Shown here piece by piece: positions 48,533-57,831 of a stretch of 64,000 nucleotides of DNA. Each line of letters opens with the position of its first letter. Positions within the stretch are counted from its first letter, which is position 1. The translations under genes and the position numbers were made by a program. The notes below the pieces were generated by a model. It searched no databases, was not told where the DNA came from, and saw only the letters and a list, made by a program, of their open reading frames with translations. The stretch is taken from positions 186,001 through 250,000 of the forward strand of contig NZ_JAVKCA010000021.1 in NCBI RefSeq assembly GCF_040222955.1. The letters run 5' to 3'. The DNA comes from Marinoscillum sp040222955 (GTDB taxonomy: Bacteria; Bacteroidota; Bacteroidia; Cytophagales; Cyclobacteriaceae).

Positions 48533-51500
48533 CTATTTCTTGATTACCCTCCGGAGCACCCGCTCGTTGCCCACCGTAAGGATCAGAGTGTATATTCCTG
48601 GAGCCACCTCCACAGTTTCCTGCATCACCAACCGCTCCGCTTGTTTCTCATAACCAGTTGAAAATACCACCCTTCCGCTCAGATCAGTCAAACTGAGGTT
48701 CACCGTACCTCTATATAAGTTGGTTACGTCCAGGGTAAACTGCTCCGCATACGGATTGGGATAAACCCTCAACCCCTCCTGCAGCGTACTGAGTACGATC
48801 GACTGGTCCGCTGTTACCTCAAAGGAAACCCCTACAGGAGTTGCTGCCAGATAGTTGCCATTACCTGCCTGACTGGCCGTAACAGTGACCAAACCTGCTC
48901 CTGTAACCGTAAGCTCGTTGCCCGATAGGGTAACCGGCCCGATGACTGTATAAGTGATCTCCAGACCTGATGATGCTACCGCGGTGAGGGCGATCGGTGC
49001 ACTTCCTTCCGGTACATCTTCCAATTCGTTAAAAGTAATAGACTGAGCGGCCTTGTGAATGGTGAGCTCCTGCTCCACTGCCGTGGCTGCAGCAAAGCTG
49101 TCATCACCAGGCTGAGAGGCAGTGATGGTCACAGAACCGGCGGCATGAATGGTGATGGTACTGCCGCTCACGCTGGCAACAGCCGGATCAGATGAGACAA
49201 AAGTCAGAGCCAGTCCACTACTGGCGGAAGCCACCAGGTCGAAATCGGCATCTCCGAAAGTCTTATCCTCCAAAGTGCCAAAAGTGATGGCCTGGCCAGC
49301 TTTTCCGATGGTCAAAGTTTGAACAACGTCACTCGCCGCTGCGTAGTTGTCATCCCCTGCTTGTATGGCTGTGATCTCCACTGTGCCCGTAGCATGAATG
49401 GTCACTGTAGCGCCAGAGACAGTCGCAATGGACTCATTTGACGACAGGTAACTTACCGACAAACCGCTGCTAGCTGTAGCCGTGAGGTCAAAGGCAGCAT
49501 CTCCGAAAGTTTTATCCTCCAAAGCACCAAAAGTGATGGCCTGACTAGCCTTTCCGATGGTCAAAGTTTGCACTACCTCGGTGGCAGGATTGTACGTATC
49601 ATCCCCTGCCTGAGAAGCAGTGATGCTCACGGAACCCACCTTGAGAATACTCACGGTGGTGCCACTTAGGGCAGCTATGGTGGGATCCGATGAAGCATAA
49701 GTCAGAGCCAAACCACTGGTGGATGAGCCTGAAAGTGTAAAATCAGCATCTCCGAAGGCTTTGGTAGGTAAAACACCAAAAGTGATTACCTGATCCAATT
49801 TCTCAAACACATCGATCACAGAGACAGTCAGGGATTCCTCATAAGTTAGTCCGTCTGCATCCTGCGCAGTGACTGTGACAGTGTAGGTGTCTTTCGTCTC
49901 AAAATCAAATGACTCAGCAGCGAACAGCTCATTTCCAGACACTGTGAACGAATCATTGTCATCTACACCGGAAGCCAGCGAAAAGGTGTGCGTATCGTCT
50001 GCGTCCAAATCCGTAGCAGTCAGTACACCTATTAAAGTACCCGAAGCCTCATTTTCATTGATGGAAGCTACAGAAAGCGCGATAGCGGTGGGTGCCTCAT
50101 TGAGGTCATTTACCGTGATGGTGAACGTTTCTTCTGTTTCGCCACCGTTACCATCATTGGCCAACACGGTCACTTCATAACTTGACCTGGTTTCAAAATC
50201 CAAAAGCTCGGCCACATAAAGCGCATTGTCTGTAATGGTGAAAGCTGCATGATCAGTAACGCCATCTTTCAGAGTAAAAGTGGCCTCTGCAGCGTCGGTA
50301 TCCTGATCATCCGAACTAAAGTCACCTACCTTACTCCCCACCATAGAGTTTTCATCGACAGTGCTCGCGCTAAGTGTCAGATTGGTGGGCGCTTCATTCA
50401 CATCATTGGTCGATAGTAAAAATGATTTCGTAAAGGTCAAATCATAAGCATCTGTCGCCTTCACCTGTATCAAATACTGAGGAACCTGCTCAAAATCCAG
50501 TGGCACGGTAGTGATCAGTTGGTCACCGCTGGCGACAATCGGGAAAATGGTTTGTCCCTCGATCTGAATGGACGTAAGCACTTCATAGCTAAAGGCGTCA
50601 TCTGTATCCGCATCTGTGGTCGTCAGCGTGCCGATCGCCGAACCAACCGCTGCGTCTTCATCTATATCACTTTTGGAAAGTGAAATGTCCGTGGGCGCAT
50701 CACCAACCGACGATACATTGATGGTCATGGTATAGATCAGCTCACTAAGCACATCCCCACCAGAATCATCCGCTACTCTGAATGTGAAAGAAGTGTAATC
50801 ATCCCCATTGTCATTGGCCTCTGGCGTAAAAGTCAGGAGTGTAAGGTCAGAATAGATAACCTCCGTATTGACCGCATCTCCGTCATACAACAGGTCTCCC
50901 GAAGATACGTCTGTGATGATTTGTATCCCGGCAAAGAGGTCTTCATCACTATCCGAAAATGCAACGTCTGATTCCTGAAAGGTGTAAGTAGCGTCCTCAA
51001 GCATCGTAACCGAACCATCCTCGGAAGTAGGATAATGAATGACCTCCAAAAGCGCACCGCTCGAAATATTTTCGCAGAGTCCATTAATCACCACGCGATA
51101 GCTGTTTCCATCCAGGTCATCTGATAGTTCGGCGATCGTAAGCTCACTGGTCTGAGTCCCTGAATAAGTGGCATCATCAGCCAGGTCTGTATATTCACCG
51201 CCACTGCTCACCTGCCATTGATAGGTGGGTGCTTCAGCACTTGCCGTCACAGAGAAAGTTGCTTCATTTCCAAGTAATTCGGTCTGGTCTTGTGGTTGTG
51301 TGTTAATAAAACCTTGTGATTCCACCGCACCAATATCAGAAATCCCTTGTCGGTCATTGCCCAATTGGTCTGTCTCAGGTGCCACTGAGTCATCACCGGC
51401 ATCCAGGGCAGAAGAAGTACAAACGACTAATTCATGAACCAAAAGGCCAGTCCCGCCTGGATCGGTAAGGGTTGTATTGATCACGTCAGAGGCTTCTCCT

Positions 51501-54160
51501 GAAAAGGTCGGGTAGCCAATATTATTAGCTTCTGTTACTGTTGCCTCGCCTGTTGAAGTATATACATTGCTAATCGTGTTCCCCACAAAAATGGAGTTCT
51601 TAATGGTTGCCAGGGCGCTTCCTCCCGAAACCTCATCATAGCTAATGGCAATTGCGTTTTGTGCGAAGGTACAATTGGTAAGTATCGCCTCAGAATTCTT
51701 GTTGGCCAGTGCCGAAATATAGGTAGTTTCAGCATCCAGATTGTCGTCATACGATCGAATACCATTTCCAGAGAAGGTACAATTGGTAAAATGAGCAATG
51801 ATTTGATCATTCCCGTCAGATGCCTTTAGGTTGGCTCCACTTCCATATGCATTGATAAAGGACACATTAGTGATGTAATGCGTGGTGGTGAAACTTCCTG
51901 ATGAGTTGTAAAGATTGATTTGCAATCCTCCGTCGTATTCATCCTGGTTATTTTTGATCACTACATTCTCAATGGTTGAGGTTGTGAAGGACTGAAAATC
52001 ATTAATAAATACGGATGTTTCATTATTATCAAACTCAGAGTTTGTCAATGAGACACTTGCAGGTACTTCCGAGGAAGTCTCGGCACCTAGCTCAGAGCTA
52101 TAGAATAAAATACCGTTCCTGTTATCAGATAAGAGTAACTGATCGAAATCATTGTCCATGGATACGGTGCTTATCCCGTTTTGTGTATAACCTGACACTG
52201 CTATTTCTGAAAGAACTGTCATACTTGACTCAAGCTTCAACCCATCATTGGTATTTTCCTGATCGTGGAAGAGTTCAAATCCTGACATTTCAAGGTATTC
52301 CATGCCTTGAGAACTTATGGAGTAACCTGAAGGGGTCGTGTCTTCAAACTTAAGCAGATCCCGGCCTGGCCCCAGGATCTTCAATCTGCTGGCAGTTATC
52401 AGTATCCCGCTGATGTTGATGGTGGAATTGTCAGGCAAGCCAGTCAGATCCACTATGATCGTTTGATCGCAAGCTGCATCATTGGCTAATTCAATGGCCC
52501 ATGCGAAACTGCCTTCACCTGAAGAAGCATCGGTAGTGACCGCTATAGTATCACTTTCTTCTATCGTTATAATCTCAGAGGTGGCAGCAGCTCTTGTATA
52601 ACAAGCGCCTGGCTCACTCAAAATGACACTTATTTCGTCTCCGTCAGAAACTTCATAAGTGAAGGTTTCCTCGGTCTCTTCGGCTATTTCCTCGCCGTTG
52701 ACCAACCACTGGTATTCGGGTGTGGTTTCCACATTTTCGGCCACTGCCGTATAGGTATTCAACTGAGCGCCGCACAATACAAAATCCTGTCCGGTAATGG
52801 TGACCTCTAGTGCAGGTGCAGGATTCACGGTAAGGGTAGCTGCCTCGGAAGTCTCCGTATTCAGTGTTCCGTCCACAACGCATCGAAATTGGTACTGATC
52901 CCAGTTAATATCGAGACAAGTAAGGCTTAGTTCCTCGGTATCCGACCCGCTGATCTGATCATCGTCTTCCATGTCAGACCAATCACCGCCCTCGTTTACC
53001 TGCCACTGATAAGTGGTTCCACTTCCGGTAGCAGAAACAGAAAAGACAACATCTTCACCTTCCGATATTTCATCATCTTCCGGATTGGATTCAATCACAA
53101 TATTGGTAATAATACTGAGTGCTCCGTAGTTGTTATTGTTATCAGAATCATCCTCTCCAGCGTTTGAAGCAGTGTTGTTACTGAAAGAAACTCCTACTCC
53201 CTCTGCCGTCACGCCATCCATTAGGAAGAGCGCTCCGCCTTTTCCCTGACCATCATTTGAGTAGGCTCCACCAAGGCCTTTGGTGGCCTGGTTATTTGAA
53301 AATGTCACATTTGTGAATTCAGCAGATCCAGTTCTGACGAACAGTGCACCGCCAAGGCCTCCGCCTCCACCACCGGATCTTGCACTAGAGCTTGAGCTTC
53401 CATTGAATGAATTTGTACTTCCACCGAACGTTCCGCCTGTTCCGCCTGGTGATGTACCTGGCGCTTGAAAATTGGCAACCCCAGGAGCTCCTGCTCCGGC
53501 ACCATATCCACCTGTTCCGCCTCTGCCGTTGGCTCCGCCACCATAGACAGTGGCCGCACCACCAACACCGCCACCAGAACCAAATCCTCCAGTACCTCCG
53601 GGGTTTCCATTGGCTCCTGAAGAGCCTTGAGCCCCGCCAGTATCAAAGGGTCCGGCACCGCCACTATCGGATCCAGTGACACCCCCATTTCCACCCTGCG
53701 CTGTGTTTCCGTCAAGGACTACATTTTCTAAACTCAGATTGGCATTATCAGCATAGATGGCTCCTCCCATTCCAGCGCCTGCTCCACCATATCGTGTGTC
53801 TTCCCCTTTGGCTAATCCATTTTGCAGCGTCAGATCGTTAATCACAACCGTTGGAGCAGTTTCATTCACAATAAAAAAGATGCGATAAGTATCTGCACCA
53901 TCTATAGCCAGATCAGCTGATCCTGGTCCATTGATGGTCAGGTTCTGGGTGATGTCAGGAAGTGCACTCCCCAGAGTAATCGTTCCGGAAATTCCTGACA
54001 TGTCAATGATGTCTGCCCCGGCAGTAGTCTCTGCAAGCGTCATCGCTTCGCGAAGAGAACCGGCACCCTCATCGTTGGTATTGGCAACTGTGTAAGTTGT
54101 CTGGGCCCACGACCAGTGGGTTAGTAAAAAGAATAATACTAAGGCGAAAAGTTTTCTCAT
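48533..54160 (-). CDS. Giant secreted adhesin-like protein with beta-helix, Ig-like, cadherin-like repeats and T9SS sorting domain
   Basis: 1875 residues. Signal peptide (FALVLFFLLTHWSWAQ). N-terminal region with TNDEGAGSLREAM (CSLREA-like) and a parallel beta-helix, interrupted by a Gly-rich stretch (~120-270). Ig-like domains with YQWQVNEGG (~370-450) and YQWLVNGEE (~530), and a second beta-helix (~590-960). Another Ig-like with YQWQVSSGG. Cadherin-type repeats (~1180-1480; e.g. NEAPTAIALSVASINENEASG). Four ~83-residue domains of the QAITFGALEDKTFGD type. C-terminal T9SS type A domain (LRVYPNPYAEQFTLDV, ending LRRVIKK). Predicted cell-surface or released, for adhesion or matrix. No enzyme domain is seen. 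Confidence 0.92.
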   Translation of the reverse strand: MRKLFALVLFFLLTHWSWAQTTYTVANTNDEGAGSLREAMTLAETTAGADIIDMSGISGTITLGSALPDITQNLTINGPGSADLAIDGADTYRIFFIVNETAPTVVINDLTLQNGLAKGEDTRYGGAGAGMGGAIYADNANLSLENVVLDGNTAQGGNGGVTGSDSGGAGPFDTGGAQGSSGANGNPGGTGGFGSGGGVGGAATVYGGGANGRGGTGGYGAGAGAPGVANFQAPGTSPGGTGGTFGGSTNSFNGSSSSSARSGGGGGGLGGALFVRTGSAEFTNVTFSNNQATKGLGGAYSNDGQGKGGALFLMDGVTAEGVGVSFSNNTASNAGEDDSDNNNNYGALSIITNIVIESNPEDDEISEGEDVVFSVSATGSGTTYQWQVNEGGDWSDMEDDDQISGSDTEELSLTCLDINWDQYQFRCVVDGTLNTETSEAATLTVNPAPALEVTITGQDFVLCGAQLNTYTAVAENVETTPEYQWLVNGEEIAEETEETFTYEVSDGDEISVILSEPGACYTRAAATSEIITIEESDTIAVTTDASSGEGSFAWAIELANDAACDQTIIVDLTGLPDNSTINISGILITASRLKILGPGRDLLKFEDTTPSGYSISSQGMEYLEMSGFELFHDQENTNDGLKLESSMTVLSEIAVSGYTQNGISTVSMDNDFDQLLLSDNRNGILFYSSELGAETSSEVPASVSLTNSEFDNNETSVFINDFQSFTTSTIENVVIKNNQDEYDGGLQINLYNSSGSFTTTHYITNVSFINAYGSGANLKASDGNDQIIAHFTNCTFSGNGIRSYDDNLDAETTYISALANKNSEAILTNCTFAQNAIAISYDEVSGGSALATIKNSIFVGNTISNVYTSTGEATVTEANNIGYPTFSGEASDVINTTLTDPGGTGLLVHELVVCTSSALDAGDDSVAPETDQLGNDRQGISDIGAVESQGFINTQPQDQTELLGNEATFSVTASAEAPTYQWQVSSGGEYTDLADDATYSGTQTSELTIAELSDDLDGNSYRVVINGLCENISSGALLEVIHYPTSEDGSVTMLEDATYTFQESDVAFSDSDEDLFAGIQIITDVSSGDLLYDGDAVNTEVIYSDLTLLTFTPEANDNGDDYTSFTFRVADDSGGDVLSELIYTMTINVSSVGDAPTDISLSKSDIDEDAAVGSAIGTLTTTDADTDDAFSYEVLTSIQIEGQTIFPIVASGDQLITTVPLDFEQVPQYLIQVKATDAYDLTFTKSFLLSTNDVNEAPTNLTLSASTVDENSMVGSKVGDFSSDDQDTDAAEATFTLKDGVTDHAAFTITDNALYVAELLDFETRSSYEVTVLANDGNGGETEETFTITVNDLNEAPTAIALSVASINENEASGTLIGVLTATDLDADDTHTFSLASGVDDNDSFTVSGNELFAAESFDFETKDTYTVTVTAQDADGLTYEESLTVSVIDVFEKLDQVITFGVLPTKAFGDADFTLSGSSTSGLALTYASSDPTIAALSGTTVSILKVGSVSITASQAGDDTYNPATEVVQTLTIGKASQAITFGALEDKTFGDAAFDLTATASSGLSVSYLSSNESIATVSGATVTIHATGTVEITAIQAGDDNYAAASDVVQTLTIGKAGQAITFGTLEDKTFGDADFDLVASASSGLALTFVSSDPAVASVSGSTITIHAAGSVTITASQPGDDSFAAATAVEQELTIHKAAQSITFNELEDVPEGSAPIALTAVASSGLEITYTVIGPVTLSGNELTVTGAGLVTVTASQAGNGNYLAATPVGVSFEVTADQSIVLSTLQEGLRVYPNPYAEQFTLDVTNLYRGTVNLSLTDLSGRVVFSTGYEKQAERLVMQETVEVAPGIYTLILTVGNERVLRRVIKK
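48800..49795. repeat. Tandem 249-bp coding repeats in the adhesin gene
   Basis: Four consecutive domain units; corresponding points (AAAGTGATGG at 49281 and 49530) are exactly 249 bp apart. The middle units are nearly identical over long stretches, whereas the terminal units diverge. Such arrays can expand or contract by recombination. Confidence 0.8.
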
Positions 54161-54312
54161 GTCGGTGAATTTTGAATATTAACTAAGATTATCAATCACC
54201 ATAGTTAGTCTTCAAAGGACATGATTGCTGAAAAAAAGTGAAGTATGGCTCGAATGCTGTGAAGTATGACCAGCGAATTTTCTTAAGATGATAATCTCTC
54301 CAAAAACCGCAT

Positions 54313-55044
54313 TTAAATGGTCTTAATACTGCCAAAGAGGTTGTCTTTGAACGATTTTGAAATGGGGACTTCTTTACCTGCAACTGTCAGATAACCATTG
54401 CCGATCATTTCCACCTTTGATAAATTGACCAGATAGCGCTGATGCACCTGAATGAAGTTTCCAGGCAACCTCTCAGCGAAATCCGTGAGCTTACTCCTGA
54501 CCAGGTGTTTTTTGGAAGTCAGGTGCAACTCCAGATAATTGCCATCTGACTTCACAAACTGAATATCGTCAATGGTCAGCTTGACCAAAATATGCTCGTC
54601 CTTAATGAAAAGGCTGTCATTTACCACTACATTGTCGGTCTCGGCAAGTGGCTTGGTGGTCGCCCTATTGGAAAACGCTTCCAGGGCAATTTTGATGGCA
54701 GTGTACAAATCCATCTCTTCAAATGGCTTGATCAGATAACCATCGGGTTTAAAGGTGAGGGCACTCTCCACCGTTTTTCGGTCGCCATAGGCCGTGAGAA
54801 AAATAAAGGGAATGGTGCCAAGCTCGTGAATTTTTTGCGCCAGCCAGATGCCATCCTTCTCGCCAATCAGGTTGATGTCCAAAATGGCCAAATCCACTTT
54901 AACAGACTGAATCTCCTTCCAGGCTGTAGTGGCCTCATCGGCCATTCCACATACTTCATAACCCACCTGATGCAAATAGCTCTTGATTGTGGCCGCAGTG
55001 ATGGCCTCATCCTCCACTACATATATTTTGATTTTCTCACTCAT
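54313..55044 (-). CDS. LytTR-family response regulator
   Basis: 243 residues: receiver domain with VEDE (10-13), phosphoacceptor D56 (LAILDINLIGEKDGIWLA), conserved Lys in LIKPFEE; then a LytTR DNA-binding domain (~140-243) with IDDIQFVKSDGNYLELHL and FIQVHQRYLVNLSKVEMIGNGYL. It starts 3 bases after the kinase stop, so the two form an operon. The giant adhesin gene lies 152 bases downstream on the same strand; it could be a target or simply a neighbour. Confidence 0.92.
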   Translation of the reverse strand: MSEKIKIYVVEDEAITAATIKSYLHQVGYEVCGMADEATTAWKEIQSVKVDLAILDINLIGEKDGIWLAQKIHELGTIPFIFLTAYGDRKTVESALTFKPDGYLIKPFEEMDLYTAIKIALEAFSNRATTKPLAETDNVVVNDSLFIKDEHILVKLTIDDIQFVKSDGNYLELHLTSKKHLVRSKLTDFAERLPGNFIQVHQRYLVNLSKVEMIGNGYLTVAGKEVPISKSFKDNLFGSIKTI

Positions 55045-55047
55045 CGT

Positions 55048-56955
55048 TTAATCTGTATTAAATTGAATCCGATAGACGGCACCACCATCTGAAAAAATAT
55101 TCAGATTAGCTCTTATCTGCCCACAGAGCATCGTGATCAGCTGCATGCCGAGCGAATCGGACTCTTCTATCGAGAAATGCGCTGGAAAACCTTTTCCATT
55201 GTCGCGGATTTCAAGGATTTCACCCCCTTGTTCGTTTCTACAAAACCGAATGGAAATCTCACCAGCAGAAGAATCAAAGGCATATTTGTAGCTATTGGTC
55301 AGAATCTCATTGATAATCAACCCCAGCGGAACAGCCAGTTCATCATCCACTTCGAGATCCTCTATGTAGGTAACCACCCGGATATCCTTTGCCCGACCCA
55401 GGCTCTGCTCCACCAACCTGACCAGCTCCTCAATATACTTCTTTAGTGAAACCGACGAAACGCTATTGTCTCCTATCAATAAATTATGAATCAGGGCCAT
55501 GGACTTGATTCTTCCCTTGCTTTCCTTCAGCGCAGAATTCACAAAATCATCATTGGATTTATCAGCTTGCAGCTGCAATAGTCCCGAGGTGATCTGGAGG
55601 TTATTTTTGATTCGATGGTGCAACTCTCTCAGGAAAATATCTTTTTCTTCAAGCTTGCGCTCGGCTTCCAATTTGCTATTCAGCTTTTGCTTATAGTTGA
55701 GAAACAAAACGACAATCACCAGGGTAAGTATCACCATCCCTGATATCAGCAGATTCACCTGATTGCTTTGGTTTTTTTTGATTGAATTGACCTTCTCTAT
55801 TTCAAGCTTCTGTTCTGCCAGGACAGCTCGCTGCTGATCTGAATCAAGGAGAGTGGTCATGGCAATGAGGTTGTTTCGGTTACTCATTTCATTGAGCGAA
55901 TCATTGAGTTTATTAAATTCCTTGAGGTATTTGGCGGCATTTCCAAACTGCCTGGTTTCATAAAAATACTCTGCCTCCACTTCCAAAAGCCTCCGCCGGG
56001 TTACCAGCCAACCTCTGTTGCCCAATAGGTTTTTGACTGTATCAATATAGCTCGCTGCACGTGGTAAATCCTCAAGGTGAATGAAACACTCAGCCAGATC
56101 CAGACGCTTATTGAGGGTATTATCCACCTCATGGATCGTTTTGCTCATTGCTATGTCCGTCATCAAAAGAGGTATCGCCTCCTCATAATTGCCTTGTGCC
56201 ACCAGCACCTGACCAATCATGCCGCCAGAGTAGGCTGTCCAGTAGTGTTTATTGGATTCTGTATACGGAGACTTCCCATCGTACTCGGTGTGAGTCATAA
56301 TGTGCCGTCCATCTTCATGTGCTTTCTCATAATAGTAGATCGCACTGTCATAGTCGGCATTTTCTTTGAAAAGTGAGGCCAGGTCCATGAAATAAACCAT
56401 CCTGTTCCAGCCTTGAGGTGGCAAATCTTCAGAAAGCCTGAAATCCTTGATGGCTTCTGTAAACAGGTCTGCCTCGGCGTAGATTTCCCAAAAGCTATCC
56501 TCAAATCCGGCATCTATTCTTTGCTTTCTCAGGGGAATGGCCTCCTTGAGGTTTCCCGTACGTCGGTAAGCTTCCTCCAGCTTCAGTATTGCATATTCAT
56601 AGCGATGGCCAGTCAGAGACTCCTTCCGCTTCACCAACTCCGCCAGCAGAGGAATGCACTTTTGATACAAAGCCAGGGTATGGTAGACCAGGGCCAAAGG
56701 ATAAGTCAGTTTTTGAAGAGTCACCGTATCCTGATCGAGCGTTGCTTTTTCATAAAAGTATTCGACGGGAGCCAGCCACTCGCCCACAGGGTTTTGAAAA
56801 ACACCATTACCAGACTGCTCCAGGCTGTCCCACACCTCAATAAACCGACCTGCACTATTGAAATTGTAGATAGATCTCACCTCGTCACTAAGCACCTGGG
56901 CGGTGAGCGACCAGCTGGCAATCAGCAGGTAAATACATGTAAGGTAAAATCTCAA
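55048..56955 (-). CDS. TPR-containing membrane sensor histidine kinase (HisKA_2)
   Basis: 635 residues. The start codon is TTG 56955; a TAG stop lies four codons upstream and no ATG precedes the signal segment (FYLLIASW-like, ending SLTAQ). A periplasmic helical repeat region (~30-370, TPR type; YDSAIYYYEKAHEDGRH, NYEEAIPLLMTDIAMSK) leads to one membrane helix (~400; LLISGMVILTLVIVVLFLNY). HisKA_2 follows with the phosphoacceptor His near 445 (LRELHHRIKNNLQITSGLLQLQ), then a HATPase (GLIINEILTNSYKYAFDSS, DNGKGFP). This kinase type is standard with LytTR or receiver partners in Bacteroidota. The ligand is unknown. Confidence 0.9.
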   Translation of the reverse strand: MRFYLTCIYLLIASWSLTAQVLSDEVRSIYNFNSAGRFIEVWDSLEQSGNGVFQNPVGEWLAPVEYFYEKATLDQDTVTLQKLTYPLALVYHTLALYQKCIPLLAELVKRKESLTGHRYEYAILKLEEAYRRTGNLKEAIPLRKQRIDAGFEDSFWEIYAEADLFTEAIKDFRLSEDLPPQGWNRMVYFMDLASLFKENADYDSAIYYYEKAHEDGRHIMTHTEYDGKSPYTESNKHYWTAYSGGMIGQVLVAQGNYEEAIPLLMTDIAMSKTIHEVDNTLNKRLDLAECFIHLEDLPRAASYIDTVKNLLGNRGWLVTRRRLLEVEAEYFYETRQFGNAAKYLKEFNKLNDSLNEMSNRNNLIAMTTLLDSDQQRAVLAEQKLEIEKVNSIKKNQSNQVNLLISGMVILTLVIVVLFLNYKQKLNSKLEAERKLEEKDIFLRELHHRIKNNLQITSGLLQLQADKSNDDFVNSALKESKGRIKSMALIHNLLIGDNSVSSVSLKKYIEELVRLVEQSLGRAKDIRVVTYIEDLEVDDELAVPLGLIINEILTNSYKYAFDSSAGEISIRFCRNEQGGEILEIRDNGKGFPAHFSIEESDSLGMQLITMLCGQIRANLNIFSDGGAVYRIQFNTD

Positions 56956-57273
56956 ACCTTTGCGCTAGCATGATAGAAAACGTGAATAACATGAAATTCG
57001 ACCTGTTGTGCAACAATAAGTGAAACATACACACTTTATTGCCAACTCTGCCCACTTAACTGGGAAGCACGTTTCCAGAGGGTCGCCCATACCGTGTCGT
57101 GATGCTTCATTCTCTTTCTGTTCAACTTTGTTCAAAGCAGATACCATTTCACTCCCATTGTTTATACTTTTAAAGATTCATTCAAAAACCCCAATCCCAC
57201 GCTCCTCGACCTATGATTGTTAACCCTGACGCACCGAATAAGAACCAGCTTTAAACCATAAGGATCAAACACC
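56956..57273. other. Non-coding divergent promoter region
   Basis: The 318 bases between the divergent kinase and DUF1801 genes hold no convincing gene; short frames on both strands lack features. AAGGATC just before 57274 could serve as ribosome binding site. Confidence 0.5.
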
Positions 57274-57726
57274 ATGAAGATCAACGCTAACAGCCCCGAA
57301 GAGTACATCAGCCAGTTGCCCGAAGAGAGACAAAAGCCTTTTCAAAAACTCCGACAGACCATCTTAGACCACCTCCCAGACGGATTTGAAGAAAAAATGA
57401 GCTACGGAATGATCGGGTATGTGGTACCTCATGAGCGCTACCCGACGGGTTATCATTGCGACCCTAAATTGCCGCTCCCCTTTATCAATATCGCCGCTCA
57501 GAAAAACTTCATTGCGCTCTACCACATGGGCATCTATGCAGATCCGGACCTCATGCATTGGTTTACAACAGCCTATCCCCTGCATTGTAAAACCAGACTG
57601 GATATGGGCAAAAGCTGCATCCGGTTTAAGAAGATCAACGAAATTCCCCTTGAGCTCATCGGTGATCTCGTAAGCAAAGTGACCGCAGATGAATGGATAC
57701 AGTCCTACGAAACCCGCTTGAAGTAA
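57274..57726 (+). CDS. DUF1801 (YdhG/YjbR-like fold) protein
   Basis: 150 residues, cytoplasmic, matching DUF1801: SPEEYISQLPEERQKPFQKLRQTILDHLPDGFEEKMSYGMIGYVVP, PLPFINIAAQKNFIALYHMGIY, MGKSCIRFKKINEIPLELIGDLV. The domain has an iron-chaperone-like (frataxin-type) fold in some relatives, but no function is established for this family. It stands alone between a promoter region and a lipoprotein gene. Confidence 0.88.
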   Translation: MKINANSPEEYISQLPEERQKPFQKLRQTILDHLPDGFEEKMSYGMIGYVVPHERYPTGYHCDPKLPLPFINIAAQKNFIALYHMGIYADPDLMHWFTTAYPLHCKTRLDMGKSCIRFKKINEIPLELIGDLVSKVTADEWIQSYETRLK

Positions 57727-57831
57727 AAGCTGCTAAGGATAATATTTGACTTGCACTGGTTATTGTGGTAGCTTAGGTGAAGCTTCGTGGGTACGCTGTG
57801 GTTTCTTCACCTACCTGGATGTTTTAAGTCC

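Noticed and set aside
53305..53715. Overlapping frames in the Gly-rich part of the adhesin gene
   Set aside because: They are shadows caused by the biased GGN/CCN composition and have no independent features.
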